Source: Desulfobacca acetoxidans DSM 11109
Lineage (GTDB): Bacteria > Desulfobacterota > Desulfobaccia > Desulfobaccales > Desulfobaccaceae
Length of the DNA: 64,000 nt
NCBI RefSeq assembly: GCF_000195295.1
Contig: NC_015388.1
Span: 2,604,001 to 2,668,000, forward strand
Direction: 5' to 3'
Part shown: piece by piece, positions 46,706 to 55,179 of the stretch
Layout of the letters: each line of letters opens with the position of its first letter
Numbering within the stretch: the first letter of the stretch is position 1
Notes under the pieces: generated by a model
The model's input: the letters and a program-made list of their open reading frames with translations, nothing else
Database searches by the model: none
Told to the model about the DNA's origin: nothing
Position numbers and translations under genes: made by a program

Positions 46706-46750
46706 TGGTGTGATAAGAAAAATATCGGTACCGCCTGTCCGTCCGCATCT

Positions 46751-48133
46751 CTAAGTAACTAGCGGTAGGCCGGCGTTCCGCCAGGAAACCATGCCTCCGG
46801 CGACGGCCATCACCCTTTTGGCTCCATGCCGCATCAGCAGGCTGCCGGCTATATTGGCGCGGTAGCCATTGCCGCACATGATAACCACCCGTTTGCCGAC
46901 AAAAGGGCTAAGATCAGTCTGGCCCAGTTGAGATAAAGGTGCGTGTTCGGCCTCGGCGATATGTCCCTGCCGCCATTCCGTCGGCGTCCTGACATCCAGC
47001 AAGAGGTCGGGCTTGCCCGACTTTAACATATCGGCTAATTCCCGGGGAGTCAGTTGGGGCAGAAAAGCGGTCGGCTGCGCAGCCATCTCCCAGGCCTTGA
47101 TGCCCCCGGATAAATAGCCGTCGATGGCATCATAGCCGACCCGGTAGAGTTGCCGGACTACTTCTCTGAGCTTTTCCTGGTTATCCACCAACAATACCAA
47201 CGGCGTGCCAGGTTCGAGTACCATGCCGGCCCAGTTGCCGATCGGCGGTGACATCCCGATGTTGATGCTGCCAGGAATATGAGCCCCTCCAAAGGCAGCC
47301 TCCTCCCGGGTGTCCAGCAGCACATGACCGCTTTCCAGCTTGGCTTTTACCTCTGGCACATTCAGGGGACGAAATGGCCGCTGTTGATCTACCAACGGCG
47401 GTCCGGCCAGGTTTGTAGCGATGATGTGAGTAAAGTTTTTCGGGCGGGCCGGAAATTCCTGCATCATGACCGTCTTAAATTCGGTCAGTGAACCCTTTTG
47501 CAAAACGGGGTTATTGTGCCGTTCGAATCCCAAGGTAGAACTCAGTTTGCTGCTCAAAGCCCGACCGCAGAGGGAACCGTGGCCATGAGCCGGATAGATT
47601 TCCAGGCGGCCAGGAAATCTCCCCAATTTATCGTACAGACTGTGATACAGATTTTCTACCTGTTCTTCCAATTTTTCCGCCCCGGCCAGGTCCGGTCGAC
47701 CGACATCGCCGACAAACAGCAGGTCACCGGTAAGCATCAACCAGGGTTCACGGCCCCGGCTGGCGTCAGTTACCAACACTGAGACACTGTGGGGCGTGTG
47801 ACCGGGAGTATCCAAGATCTGCAGACGAGCGGTGCCCAATATGATCTCTTCACCTTCTTGCAGTCCCTGATGCCCATACTTCACTGGCGCCTGGGCATGA
47901 ATATATATCGGCGCTTCGGTCACTCGCTGGAGTTCCTGACTACCGGTAATATGATCGGCGTGGACATGAGTATCAATGATATGGGTGATCCTTAAACCTT
48001 CCTGATGGGCCAAAGTCAGGTAATCCCCGATATCACGGCGCGGATCGACGACCGCTGCCACTCCGGCTTGGGCACAGCCGACCATATACGAGCAACACCC
48101 CAACCCTTCATTAAAAAATTGTTTAAAGAACAT
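46751..48133 (-). CDS. MBL-fold hydrolase with two rhodanese domains
   Basis: The 460-residue protein has a metallo-beta-lactamase domain (1-245) of the persulfide dioxygenase/glyoxalase II type: THVHADHITGS, DTPGHTPHSV, GDLLFVGDVGRPDL, YPAHGHGSLC. Two rhodanese domains follow (about 265-360 and 370-460). The first lacks the active Cys (LVLLVDNQEK), while the second has CGNGYR. Such fusions handle persulfides and sulfane sulfur, fitting a sulfur-cycling organism. It stands alone, leftward. I did not verify which residues set oxygenase versus hydrolase activity. Confidence 0.88.
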   Translation of the reverse strand: MFFKQFFNEGLGCCSYMVGCAQAGVAAVVDPRRDIGDYLTLAHQEGLRITHIIDTHVHADHITGSQELQRVTEAPIYIHAQAPVKYGHQGLQEGEEIILGTARLQILDTPGHTPHSVSVLVTDASRGREPWLMLTGDLLFVGDVGRPDLAGAEKLEEQVENLYHSLYDKLGRFPGRLEIYPAHGHGSLCGRALSSKLSSTLGFERHNNPVLQKGSLTEFKTVMMQEFPARPKNFTHIIATNLAGPPLVDQQRPFRPLNVPEVKAKLESGHVLLDTREEAAFGGAHIPGSINIGMSPPIGNWAGMVLEPGTPLVLLVDNQEKLREVVRQLYRVGYDAIDGYLSGGIKAWEMAAQPTAFLPQLTPRELADMLKSGKPDLLLDVRTPTEWRQGHIAEAEHAPLSQLGQTDLSPFVGKRVVIMCGNGYRANIAGSLLMRHGAKRVMAVAGGMVSWRNAGLPLVT

Positions 48134-48474
48134 CTCTATCCCTCCGATTTTTAATGATCTGATGGTGCATGGCCTTTACCGGCTTTGTCGCCGAAATCGG
48201 TGCAGCCTGCCAGTAGCTGGTAAAAATCGGCCAACATAGAATTATGGTACTCATTCAACCGGCCACTGGCAAGAATCTTTACGAGATAATTGTCGTTATT
48301 CCTACCTCACCCCCAAAGCCATGAGAATCTTATACGCAAACAGCTTTTAAAGACGCCGGGCGCGGCCCTCCCTATGAGTAAATTGCCAAATAAATTATCG
48401 ATAATGGGATAGGGTGGCCCATGATCGCCGCTTCTGTTTAACATGGTCGATGAGAAAAAATTTGTATAAAAACA

Positions 48475-48501
48475 GTGAGCCGTGAGCCGTGAGCCGTGAG
48501 C
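48475..48501. repeat. Tandem 7-bp repeat
   Basis: GTGAGCC occurs almost four times in a row (48475-48501). It lies in the 665-base gap between the MBL and EF-G genes, next to the larger direct repeat at 48536-48692. Confidence 0.8.
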
Positions 48502-48535
48502 AGCAAAAACATTATTGTGAGCAGCCGCCACGGTT

Positions 48536-48692
48536 CTGTTTTTATGCTTCGTTGTGTTCGGCAGAACATGTGGACTTATATAAAAAAAGGTTATAGGTAA
48601 GGGGTAAGAGGTAATAACTCCTGGCAATCCGTTGGAAGTCGACTGTTTTCATGCATCGTTGTGTTCTTGAGAACATGTGAACTTATATGAAT
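48536..48692. repeat. Duplicated ~50-bp element with TGTTC/GAACA palindromes
   Basis: Bases 48536-48585 and 48643-48692 are direct copies (about 43 of 50 identical) set 107 bases apart. Each holds a palindrome: TGTTCGGCAGAACA (48555-48568) and TGTTCTTGAGAACA (48662-48675), followed by ATGTG(G/A)ACTTATAT. The second has 6-bp perfect arms. They end about 105 bases before the EF-G start. This looks like a doubled operator or a repeat-element end. The remaining gap sequence from 48134 has no gene. Confidence 0.6.
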
Positions 48693-48797
48693 ATATTCAC
48701 GATAATCCATTCCCCTCTTGTGTTTTTCCTTATAGTTTGGTAGAAATAAAAATTCCGACAGTAGAAGTTATCAGGAATTGTACAAAGGGGGACCTGC

Positions 48798-50876
48798 ATG
48801 GCTGGAAAACTTGATCATCTCCGCAACGTGGCCTTGATCGGACACAGCGGCGCCGGCAAAACCTCGGTGGCCGAGGCAATGCTCTTTACAGCCAAGGCGT
48901 CGAATCGGCTGGGCAAAGTGGATGACGGCAGTTCAGTATTAGATTTTGAGGCGGAAGAGGTGAAGCGCCGCATCTCCATTTCAGCGGCCTGCCACCATTT
49001 CGATTGGAAGAAACACGCCATTCACTTCGTTGATACGCCAGGTGATGACAACTTTCTGGCTGAGACACGGGCCGCCCTCCAGGTTGTCGACGGCGCTCTA
49101 GTGATCGTTGATGCGGTGGATGGGGTGAAGGTTGGAACGGAGAAGGTCTGGAGTTACGCCGATCATTCCAAGCTGCCGCGGTTGGTTTTCATTAATAAAA
49201 TGGAGCGGGAGCGGGCCGATTTTAACAAAGCCGTCCAGGAAATCAGTAATACTCTACAGGCCAAACCGGTACTGCTGCAGATTCCCATCGGGCAGGAGGC
49301 CAGCTTTAAGGGTGTGGTGGATTTGGTAGCCATGAAGGCCTACTCCTTTGATAGCACCGGCAAGTTCGTAGAAGGTCCGATACCGGCGGAATTGGCCGAC
49401 GAAGTTGAGTCTCGGCGCGGTGATCTGTTGAATTTTGCCGCCGAATCCGACGACGTTCTGATTGAAAAATTCCTGGAAGAAGGTCAGCTCAGCACGGAAG
49501 AAATATTACAGGGACTGCGGCTCGGAACCCTGGGAGGCAATTTTGTCCCGGTATTGTGTGGTGGGGCGACGCAAAATCTGGGTGTCAACCTGCTTATGGA
49601 CGCCATTAACGCCTATCTTCCTTCACCCACGGATCGTGGAGCAATCAGCGGCATCAATCCCAAAACTAAAGAGGAAATCAGTCTGGAAGCCGATCCGGAC
49701 GGTCCTTTCTGTGCCTATGTATTCAAGACGGTGGCCGACCCCTATGCCGGTCGCCTGAGCATCTTTCGCATCTATTCCGGCACCCTGAAGGCCGATTCCA
49801 CCGTTTGGAACGCCGGTAAAGAAGCGGCTGAGCGGTTTGGCCAGCTCTTCCTGCCGGAGGGAAAAAACCAGAAGTCGGTTGAGAGTTCCGGTCCTGGAAC
49901 CTTCGCGGCGGTAGCGAAGCTCAAAGAGACAGTTACCGGGGATACCTTATGCGAAGAAGCCAAACCCATCATCCTGCCCACCCCGGAGCCCTACAAAACG
50001 GTGGTCACCTTTGCCGTAGAGCCCAAGAGCCGGGGCGATGAAGACAAGGTATTTTCTTCCATCTCTCGGCTGATTGAAGAAGACCCCTCCCTGAGTCTGA
50101 CCCGCACCGCCGAGACCAAGGAGATTCTGCTCTCCGGGATGGGTCAGGTTCATATAGAGGCCACCGTCGAAAAGCTTAAGCGTAAATTCGGGGTGGAGGT
50201 CAACCTGAAAACCCCCAAAGTACCCTATCGGGAGACTATCAAAAATTCCACCAAAGTTCAGGGTAAATACAAACGCCAATCTGGCGGCCGGGGCCAATAC
50301 GGCGACACCTGGCTGGACATTTCACCCCTCCCTCGCGGCGGCGGTTTTGAATTTGTCGATAAAATAGTCGGTGGCGTCATCCCCAAGCAATACATTCCGG
50401 CAGTAGAAAAGGGAATCGTCGAGGCCATGCTGGAAGGCGAGCTATCCGGCAACCCGGTAGTGGACGTCAAGGTGATGCTCTATGACGGCTCCTTTCACGA
50501 AGTGGACTCTTCGGAAATGGCCTTCAAGATTGCCGGCTCCATGGGTTTTAAAAAAGGCTTCATGGCCTGCCAGCCTACCCTGCTGGAGCCGGTAATGCAG
50601 ATGAAAGTCACGGTACCGGAAGATTTTATGGGTGATATAATCGGTGATCTCAACGGCCGTCGAGGTCGGGTGCTCGGAGTGGATTCGAAAGGCAGTCTAC
50701 AGATCATTACGGCCAACGTACCTCTCTCAGAAGTGCAGCACTATCAACCCGATCTGACCTCCAAGACCGGTGGCCGCGGAACCTTTGAGATGGAATTCTC
50801 CCACTACGAAGAAGTGCCGCCGCCGCTGGCCGAAAAGATTATCGCCCAAGCCAAGGCCGCCAAAGAAAAGGAATAA
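48798..50876 (+). CDS. EF-G paralogue with DTPGD G3 motif
   Basis: The 692-residue translation-factor GTPase has all EF-G domains: G1 GHSGAGKT, G4 NKMERERADF, domains II-III, domain IV (GGRGQYGDTWLDISPL), and V (LEPVMQMKVTVPEDFMGDIIGDLNGRRG). The G3 motif is DTPGD (79-83) where EF-G has DTPGH; the His is the catalytic residue in GTP hydrolysis. This places it in a second EF-G group common in Desulfobacterota rather than the canonical FusA, which normally sits with rpsL/rpsG/tuf, absent here. Its role could be in ribosome recycling or a special translation state; that is inference. GGGGG lies before the start. Confidence 0.88.
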   Translation: MAGKLDHLRNVALIGHSGAGKTSVAEAMLFTAKASNRLGKVDDGSSVLDFEAEEVKRRISISAACHHFDWKKHAIHFVDTPGDDNFLAETRAALQVVDGALVIVDAVDGVKVGTEKVWSYADHSKLPRLVFINKMERERADFNKAVQEISNTLQAKPVLLQIPIGQEASFKGVVDLVAMKAYSFDSTGKFVEGPIPAELADEVESRRGDLLNFAAESDDVLIEKFLEEGQLSTEEILQGLRLGTLGGNFVPVLCGGATQNLGVNLLMDAINAYLPSPTDRGAISGINPKTKEEISLEADPDGPFCAYVFKTVADPYAGRLSIFRIYSGTLKADSTVWNAGKEAAERFGQLFLPEGKNQKSVESSGPGTFAAVAKLKETVTGDTLCEEAKPIILPTPEPYKTVVTFAVEPKSRGDEDKVFSSISRLIEEDPSLSLTRTAETKEILLSGMGQVHIEATVEKLKRKFGVEVNLKTPKVPYRETIKNSTKVQGKYKRQSGGRGQYGDTWLDISPLPRGGGFEFVDKIVGGVIPKQYIPAVEKGIVEAMLEGELSGNPVVDVKVMLYDGSFHEVDSSEMAFKIAGSMGFKKGFMACQPTLLEPVMQMKVTVPEDFMGDIIGDLNGRRGRVLGVDSKGSLQIITANVPLSEVQHYQPDLTSKTGGRGTFEMEFSHYEEVPPPLAEKIIAQAKAAKEKE

Positions 50877-50965
50877 CCGGATGAGAGGTGGTTTACCCCC
50901 CCCTCTGCCACCCAGATTTGTTTCTATGGCCGTCGTAGAGAAGATATTGCGAGGAAAAAATCACC

Positions 50966-51436
50966 ATGACCCTTAATTCAACCCCTGCTGACCGATACCC
51001 CTCCCGGATCGTCGCTGTATCCGTCAGCAGAACCAAGGGCGTTAAAAAAGACAATGTGGCTGAAGCCAAAGCGCTGGTGGGCTTCGGCCTGGAAGGTGAC
51101 GCCCATGGCGGCGCCTGGCATCGGCAGGTAAGCCTGCTGGCCCTGGAGAGCATCGAGAAGATGCGGGGCAAAGGAATGGAACTGCAACCGGGTGATTTTG
51201 CCGAGAATCTGACAACCGAGGGTATTGACCTCCCCAATCTGCCGGTGGGGACCAGGTTAAAGATCGGTCCGGAAGTAGAGATGGAAGTGACTCAGATCGG
51301 TAAAACCTGCCACGACGGCTGTGCTATCAAGAAACGGTTAGGCGAGTGCGTCATGCCCACCGAGGGCATCTTTGCCAAGGTCCTGCACGGCGGTGTGGTG
51401 CGCCCGGGTGATGCTATTGAGCTAGTACATGGTTAG
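50966..51436 (+). CDS. MOSC-domain protein
   Basis: The 156-residue protein has the MOSC beta fold with GLEGDAHGGAWHRQVSLLA, EPGDFAEN-like PGDFAENLTTEGIDL, and the Cys of KTCHDGCAI. MOSC domains carry Mo or sulfur and act with molybdenum cofactor sulfuration. The start (AGGA 12 bases upstream) follows the EF-G gene by 89 bases. It overlaps mogA by eight bases (ATGGTTAG), so the two make a molybdopterin pair. Confidence 0.88.
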   Translation: MTLNSTPADRYPSRIVAVSVSRTKGVKKDNVAEAKALVGFGLEGDAHGGAWHRQVSLLALESIEKMRGKGMELQPGDFAENLTTEGIDLPNLPVGTRLKIGPEVEMEVTQIGKTCHDGCAIKKRLGECVMPTEGIFAKVLHGGVVRPGDAIELVHG

Positions 51437-51920
51437 AGTAGGGATTTTGACCTGCAGTGATAAAGGCGCCAGGGGTGAACGAGAGGATTTAAGCGCCCAA
51501 GAGGCCAGAAAACTGCTGCCGGTCAATGTCTTCCGAGTGGAAAACTATGCCATTGTCCCGGATACCCGAGAAGCAATTACGGACCTGCTCGTGGCCTGGT
51601 GTGACCAGGACCGCCTCGATCTGATCCTGACAACCGGTGGTACCGGTCTTTCGCCCCGGGATGTTACCCCGGAGGCCACGCGAGGCGTTATTGAACGGGA
51701 AGTTCCCGGTATGGCCGAGGCCATGCGGGCCGCCAGCCTGCTCAAAACCCCACATGCCATGCTCTCTCGAGGAGTGGCGGGTATTCGGGGACAGACCCTG
51801 ATCGTTAACTTGCCCGGCAGTCCCAAGGGAGTGCGGGAAAACCTGGAGGTAGTGCTGCCCGCCCTGCCCCATGCCCTGGAGAAAATTAAAGGCAGTCCGG
51901 CGGAATGCGGTTCGGCGTAA
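51429..51920 (+). CDS. mogA: Molybdopterin adenylyltransferase MogA/MoaB
   Basis: The 163-residue enzyme adenylates molybdopterin before Mo insertion. It has VGILTCSDKGARGEREDLS, the nucleotide motif TTGGTGLSPRDVTPEATRGV, and TLIVNLPGSPKGVRENL. Overlap with the MOSC gene indicates coupled translation. A strong terminator follows (51948-51971), so the unit ends here. Confidence 0.92.
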   Translation: MVRVGILTCSDKGARGEREDLSAQEARKLLPVNVFRVENYAIVPDTREAITDLLVAWCDQDRLDLILTTGGTGLSPRDVTPEATRGVIEREVPGMAEAMRAASLLKTPHAMLSRGVAGIRGQTLIVNLPGSPKGVRENLEVVLPALPHALEKIKGSPAECGSA

Positions 51921-51947
51921 AGCCAACCGGAAATATTTAATCTCGAC

Positions 51948-51971
51948 AAAAGGGGCGATCAGCCCCTTTTT
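51948..51971 (+). terminator. Rho-independent terminator after mogA
   Basis: AAAAGGGGC pairs with GCCCCTTTT around GATCA, followed by T. It lies 28 bases after the mogA stop. Confidence 0.88.
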
Positions 51972-52020
51972 GCCGTTCCGGCGGGAGGAGGTTCTCTGGT
52001 AACCCTCGGTCATCTAGAAA

Positions 52021-52150
52021 AAGCGGAGCGCCTCCCGCCTACTGTAATTCTCCCTAAATACTTTTTGCACAGACTAGCAAGCCTGCGCTACCGGGAAATG
52101 ATTTTCATAGTTCGCGGGTAACCCACAGGTAATGGCAATTATCGAGAAAT
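52021..52150 (-). repeat. ~130-bp intergenic repeat, copy 1 (inverted relative to copy 2)
   Basis: The reverse complement of this stretch aligns base for base, without gaps and with about 80% identity, to 59193-59322. The left end (on the complement) is TCTCGATAATTGCCATTACC and the right end AGTAGGCGGGAGGCGCTCCG. It lies in the 598-base gap between mogA and ppsA. From 52151 to 52420 I see nothing further that I can name. Confidence 0.75.
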
Positions 52151-52421
52151 CAAGGTTTTTAAATGGAAGGTGGGTACCGCCCTCTATTCCTTGATCTATT
52201 TCGCAGATAGCTGAAGTATTACCAAATTTTTCTGGACCTCTCACCTTAAGCCGCCAGATATTACCCTCAACGATACCTCCAACGGAAGCTCACAATTTTG
52301 CCAGAGCACTCCCGAATACTCTATCTTGATTAGTGATATCCGTAAGTTGATGGCTGCACGCTTATATATTCTGCCAGCCCTTTATCGTTCGCCCGGAAGT
52401 CGTAAATACTGCTACTTTACA

Positions 52422-52472
52422 TTGACATCAAAGCTAAAGGTATGCTAACCTAAAAATTTACGGTTTGGTTAG
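52422..52472 (+). promoter_or_regulatory. ppsA promoter with overlapping inverted repeat
   Basis: TTGACA (52422-52427) and TAACCT (52446-52451) are 18 bases apart. CTAACCTAAA (52445-52454) and GTTTGGTTAG (52463-52472) form an imperfect palindrome (8 of 10 paired) that covers the -10 and start region. This fits a repressor or activator site for ppsA, 45 bases before its start codon. Confidence 0.45.
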
Positions 52473-52517
52473 TCATTCATATCATTAACGGGGTTAAATT
52501 TGAGGAGGGCACAATCA

Positions 52518-54974
52518 ATGGGGGCCAAAGAAGAAAAGTTTATCCTTTGGTTTGATGAAATCAGCATGGCTGACACTCAACTGGTGGGGGCCAAGATAGC
52601 CTCGTTGGGGGAGATGATCCGCAATTTGGCCGCCAAAAGCATCCTGGTTCCCAACGGTTTTGCCATTACGGCCCGAGCCTATCGATATTTTTTAAAGACC
52701 GCCGGTATCGAAAAGAGTATCCGGCAGATATTGGACGGCCTGGACACCAGTGATATGAACGACCTCCTGCGGCGGGGCAAGAGGGTGCGTGACATTATCC
52801 TCGATGCCCCCCTGCCCTCCGCCTTAGTGGCCGAAATCGGCAAATCCTATGAAGAACTGGAAGACCTGTATGGACTGTCCGGTACTGACCTGGATGTGGC
52901 GGTGCGTTCCTCCGCCGTGGCCCAGGATCTCCCCGACGCCTCTTTTGCCGGTCAGCAAGAGACCTTCCTTAATGTCCGTGGCAGGATCTCTCTGATTCGG
53001 GCGGTAAAGCGCTGTTTTGCCTCCCTGTTCACCAATCGCGCCATCAGCTATCGGCACGACAAGGGCTTTGATCAGTTCAACCTGGCCTTATCCGTAGGCG
53101 TGCAAAAGATGGTACGTTCCGATTCCGCCTGTTCCGGGGTTTTATCTTCCGTCGACACCGATTCCGGTTTTCAGGACATCGTCGATATCACCGGCACCTA
53201 TGGATTAGGCGAAACTATTATTCAAGGACAGGTAACGCCGGATGAGTATCAGGTCTTTAAACCTACCCTGAAGATGGAGAAATATCCCATCGTCAGCAAA
53301 AAGATGGGCGATCACAAGATCAAAATGGTGTATACCGAAGACGAGACCAGGCCGGTACGCACAATCGCTACCTCAGAAGAAGAGCAGCGCCGCTACGTCC
53401 TCACTGACGCAGAAATCATCACCCTGGCCCGTTGGGCCTGCATTATAGAAGACCATTACACTGAAACCACCGGTTATTTCCGGCCCATGGCCATTGAATG
53501 GGCCAAAGACGGAGATGGCAGGGCAGTAGGCACCGGCCATCTCTATATTGTTCAGGCTCAGCCGGAGACCGTCCATTCGCAGCGTGATTTCACTGTCATT
53601 GAAAATTATTATCTTCCGGCGCGCAGCCAGGTCATTGTTCAGGGACAGGCAGTAGGCGCCAAAATTGGCCAGGGACCGGCCCGCATCATTGAGAGCTCGG
53701 CTTCGCTGGCCCAATTTCAGCCGGGCGAAGTCCTGGTGACAGACATGACTGACCCGGATTGGGAGCCGATCATGCGAGGAGCAGCGGCTATTGTCACCAA
53801 TCGGGGCGGCCGCACCTGCCACGCCGCCATCGTCTCCCGGGAACTTGGCATCCCGTGCGTTATCGGTACCGAAAAAGGCACCAATCTCATCCACGATGGT
53901 CAGCCAATCACCGTCTGTTGTGCTGAAGGCGAGGAGGGGAAAATCTATGAGGGCCTGCTCGAATTTCAGGTAGAGCGTATTGACCTTAAATCCCTGCCCC
54001 CCACCCGCACCAGGATCATGATGAATATCGGCATTCCTGAAAAAGCCTTCCTGGATTGCCAGATACCTAATGCTGGCGTCGGCCTGGCCAGACAGGAATT
54101 TATTATTAACTCTCATATCGGGATTCATCCTCTGGCCTTGGTGTACTATGAACAATTGCAGGAAAGAGCTGCCTCCGATCCTCTGGTAGCTAGCGAGCTT
54201 GAGAAGATCGAGGCACGCACTTTACTGTATGAAGACAAAAAAGAATTTTTCATCGAACGCCTGGCTCAAGGGGTTGGTCGCATCGCCGCCGCCTTCTTTC
54301 CGAAAGATGTCATTGTCCGGCTGTCCGACTTCAAATCCAACGAATATGCGAATCTCATCGGCGGCGGGCTCTTCGAACCGGCGGAGTCAAATCCGATGTT
54401 GGGTTGGCGGGGTGCCTCCCGTTACTACGATCCTGTCTTTAAACCCGCTTTTGCCCTGGAATGTTTGGCGCTCAGTCGGGTTCGCAATGACATGGGGCTC
54501 AATAATGTCAAGATCATGGTGCCATTCTGTCGAACTCCAGCGGAGGGCCGCCAGGTCATCGAGGTCATGCGGGAATACGGCCTGGTCCGGGGCGAAAATA
54601 ACCTGGAAGTGTACGTGATGTGTGAAATTCCCGGCAATGTTATCCTGGGGGATGAATTTGCTCAGGTTTTTGATGGGTTTTCCATCGGCTCTAATGACCT
54701 GACGCAACTGACCCTGGGTATTGATCGGGATTCGGAGCTGGTCGCTCATCTGTTCGATGAACGAAATCCCGCAGTCAAACGTATGATTCAGAATATCATC
54801 GCCACCGCCAAGCAATATAATCGCAAGATCGGCATCTGTGGCCAGGCTCCGAGCGATTTTCCTGATTTTGCCACTTATCTGGTGGAATGTGGCATTGACT
54901 CCATCAGCCTGACTCCCGATTCGGTTATCAAGACCATGCTGGAAATTGCCAGGAAGGAAGCAGAATTGGGTTAA
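52518..54974 (+). CDS. ppsA: Phosphoenolpyruvate synthase
   Basis: The 818-residue enzyme makes PEP from pyruvate, ATP and water (gluconeogenic). It has the N-terminal ATP-grasp domain (LDVAVRSSAVAQDLPDASFA), the phospho-His swivel domain with GGRTCHAAIVSRELGIPCVIG split around the His, and the C-terminal PEP/pyruvate barrel ending in the CGQAPSD motif with the active Cys. GAGGAGG lies nine bases before ATG 52518; a TTG six codons upstream is possible but not needed. It is monocistronic and has its own promoter. Confidence 0.95.
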   Translation: MGAKEEKFILWFDEISMADTQLVGAKIASLGEMIRNLAAKSILVPNGFAITARAYRYFLKTAGIEKSIRQILDGLDTSDMNDLLRRGKRVRDIILDAPLPSALVAEIGKSYEELEDLYGLSGTDLDVAVRSSAVAQDLPDASFAGQQETFLNVRGRISLIRAVKRCFASLFTNRAISYRHDKGFDQFNLALSVGVQKMVRSDSACSGVLSSVDTDSGFQDIVDITGTYGLGETIIQGQVTPDEYQVFKPTLKMEKYPIVSKKMGDHKIKMVYTEDETRPVRTIATSEEEQRRYVLTDAEIITLARWACIIEDHYTETTGYFRPMAIEWAKDGDGRAVGTGHLYIVQAQPETVHSQRDFTVIENYYLPARSQVIVQGQAVGAKIGQGPARIIESSASLAQFQPGEVLVTDMTDPDWEPIMRGAAAIVTNRGGRTCHAAIVSRELGIPCVIGTEKGTNLIHDGQPITVCCAEGEEGKIYEGLLEFQVERIDLKSLPPTRTRIMMNIGIPEKAFLDCQIPNAGVGLARQEFIINSHIGIHPLALVYYEQLQERAASDPLVASELEKIEARTLLYEDKKEFFIERLAQGVGRIAAAFFPKDVIVRLSDFKSNEYANLIGGGLFEPAESNPMLGWRGASRYYDPVFKPAFALECLALSRVRNDMGLNNVKIMVPFCRTPAEGRQVIEVMREYGLVRGENNLEVYVMCEIPGNVILGDEFAQVFDGFSIGSNDLTQLTLGIDRDSELVAHLFDERNPAVKRMIQNIIATAKQYNRKIGICGQAPSDFPDFATYLVECGIDSISLTPDSVIKTMLEIARKEAELG

Positions 54975-55179
54975 AAGCAGAGGTTATTCCAATTCGCGGT
55001 CAAAGGTAGATTCCTATTGTTGGGGCAAATTTTGTCTTCGCCTTCGGCTGTGGCTGAAAACAAGGTTTCCCCCGGCATTTTGATACCTTTTGCAGTGCGG
55101 ATCGGTATCCGTAGTCGGCGACCAATGGTCGGATGAGCAATCAGTTTTATATTGACCGTTAACTCTTGATCCTGTTTTT

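Noticed and set aside
48475-48501. Short tandem repeat considered as CRISPR
   Set aside because: The units are 7 bp with no spacers; no cas genes in the window.
48307-48627. Leftward open frame (106 codons) upstream of the EF-G paralogue
   Set aside because: It translates the GTGAGCC repeat and duplicated element; typical repeat-derived false gene.
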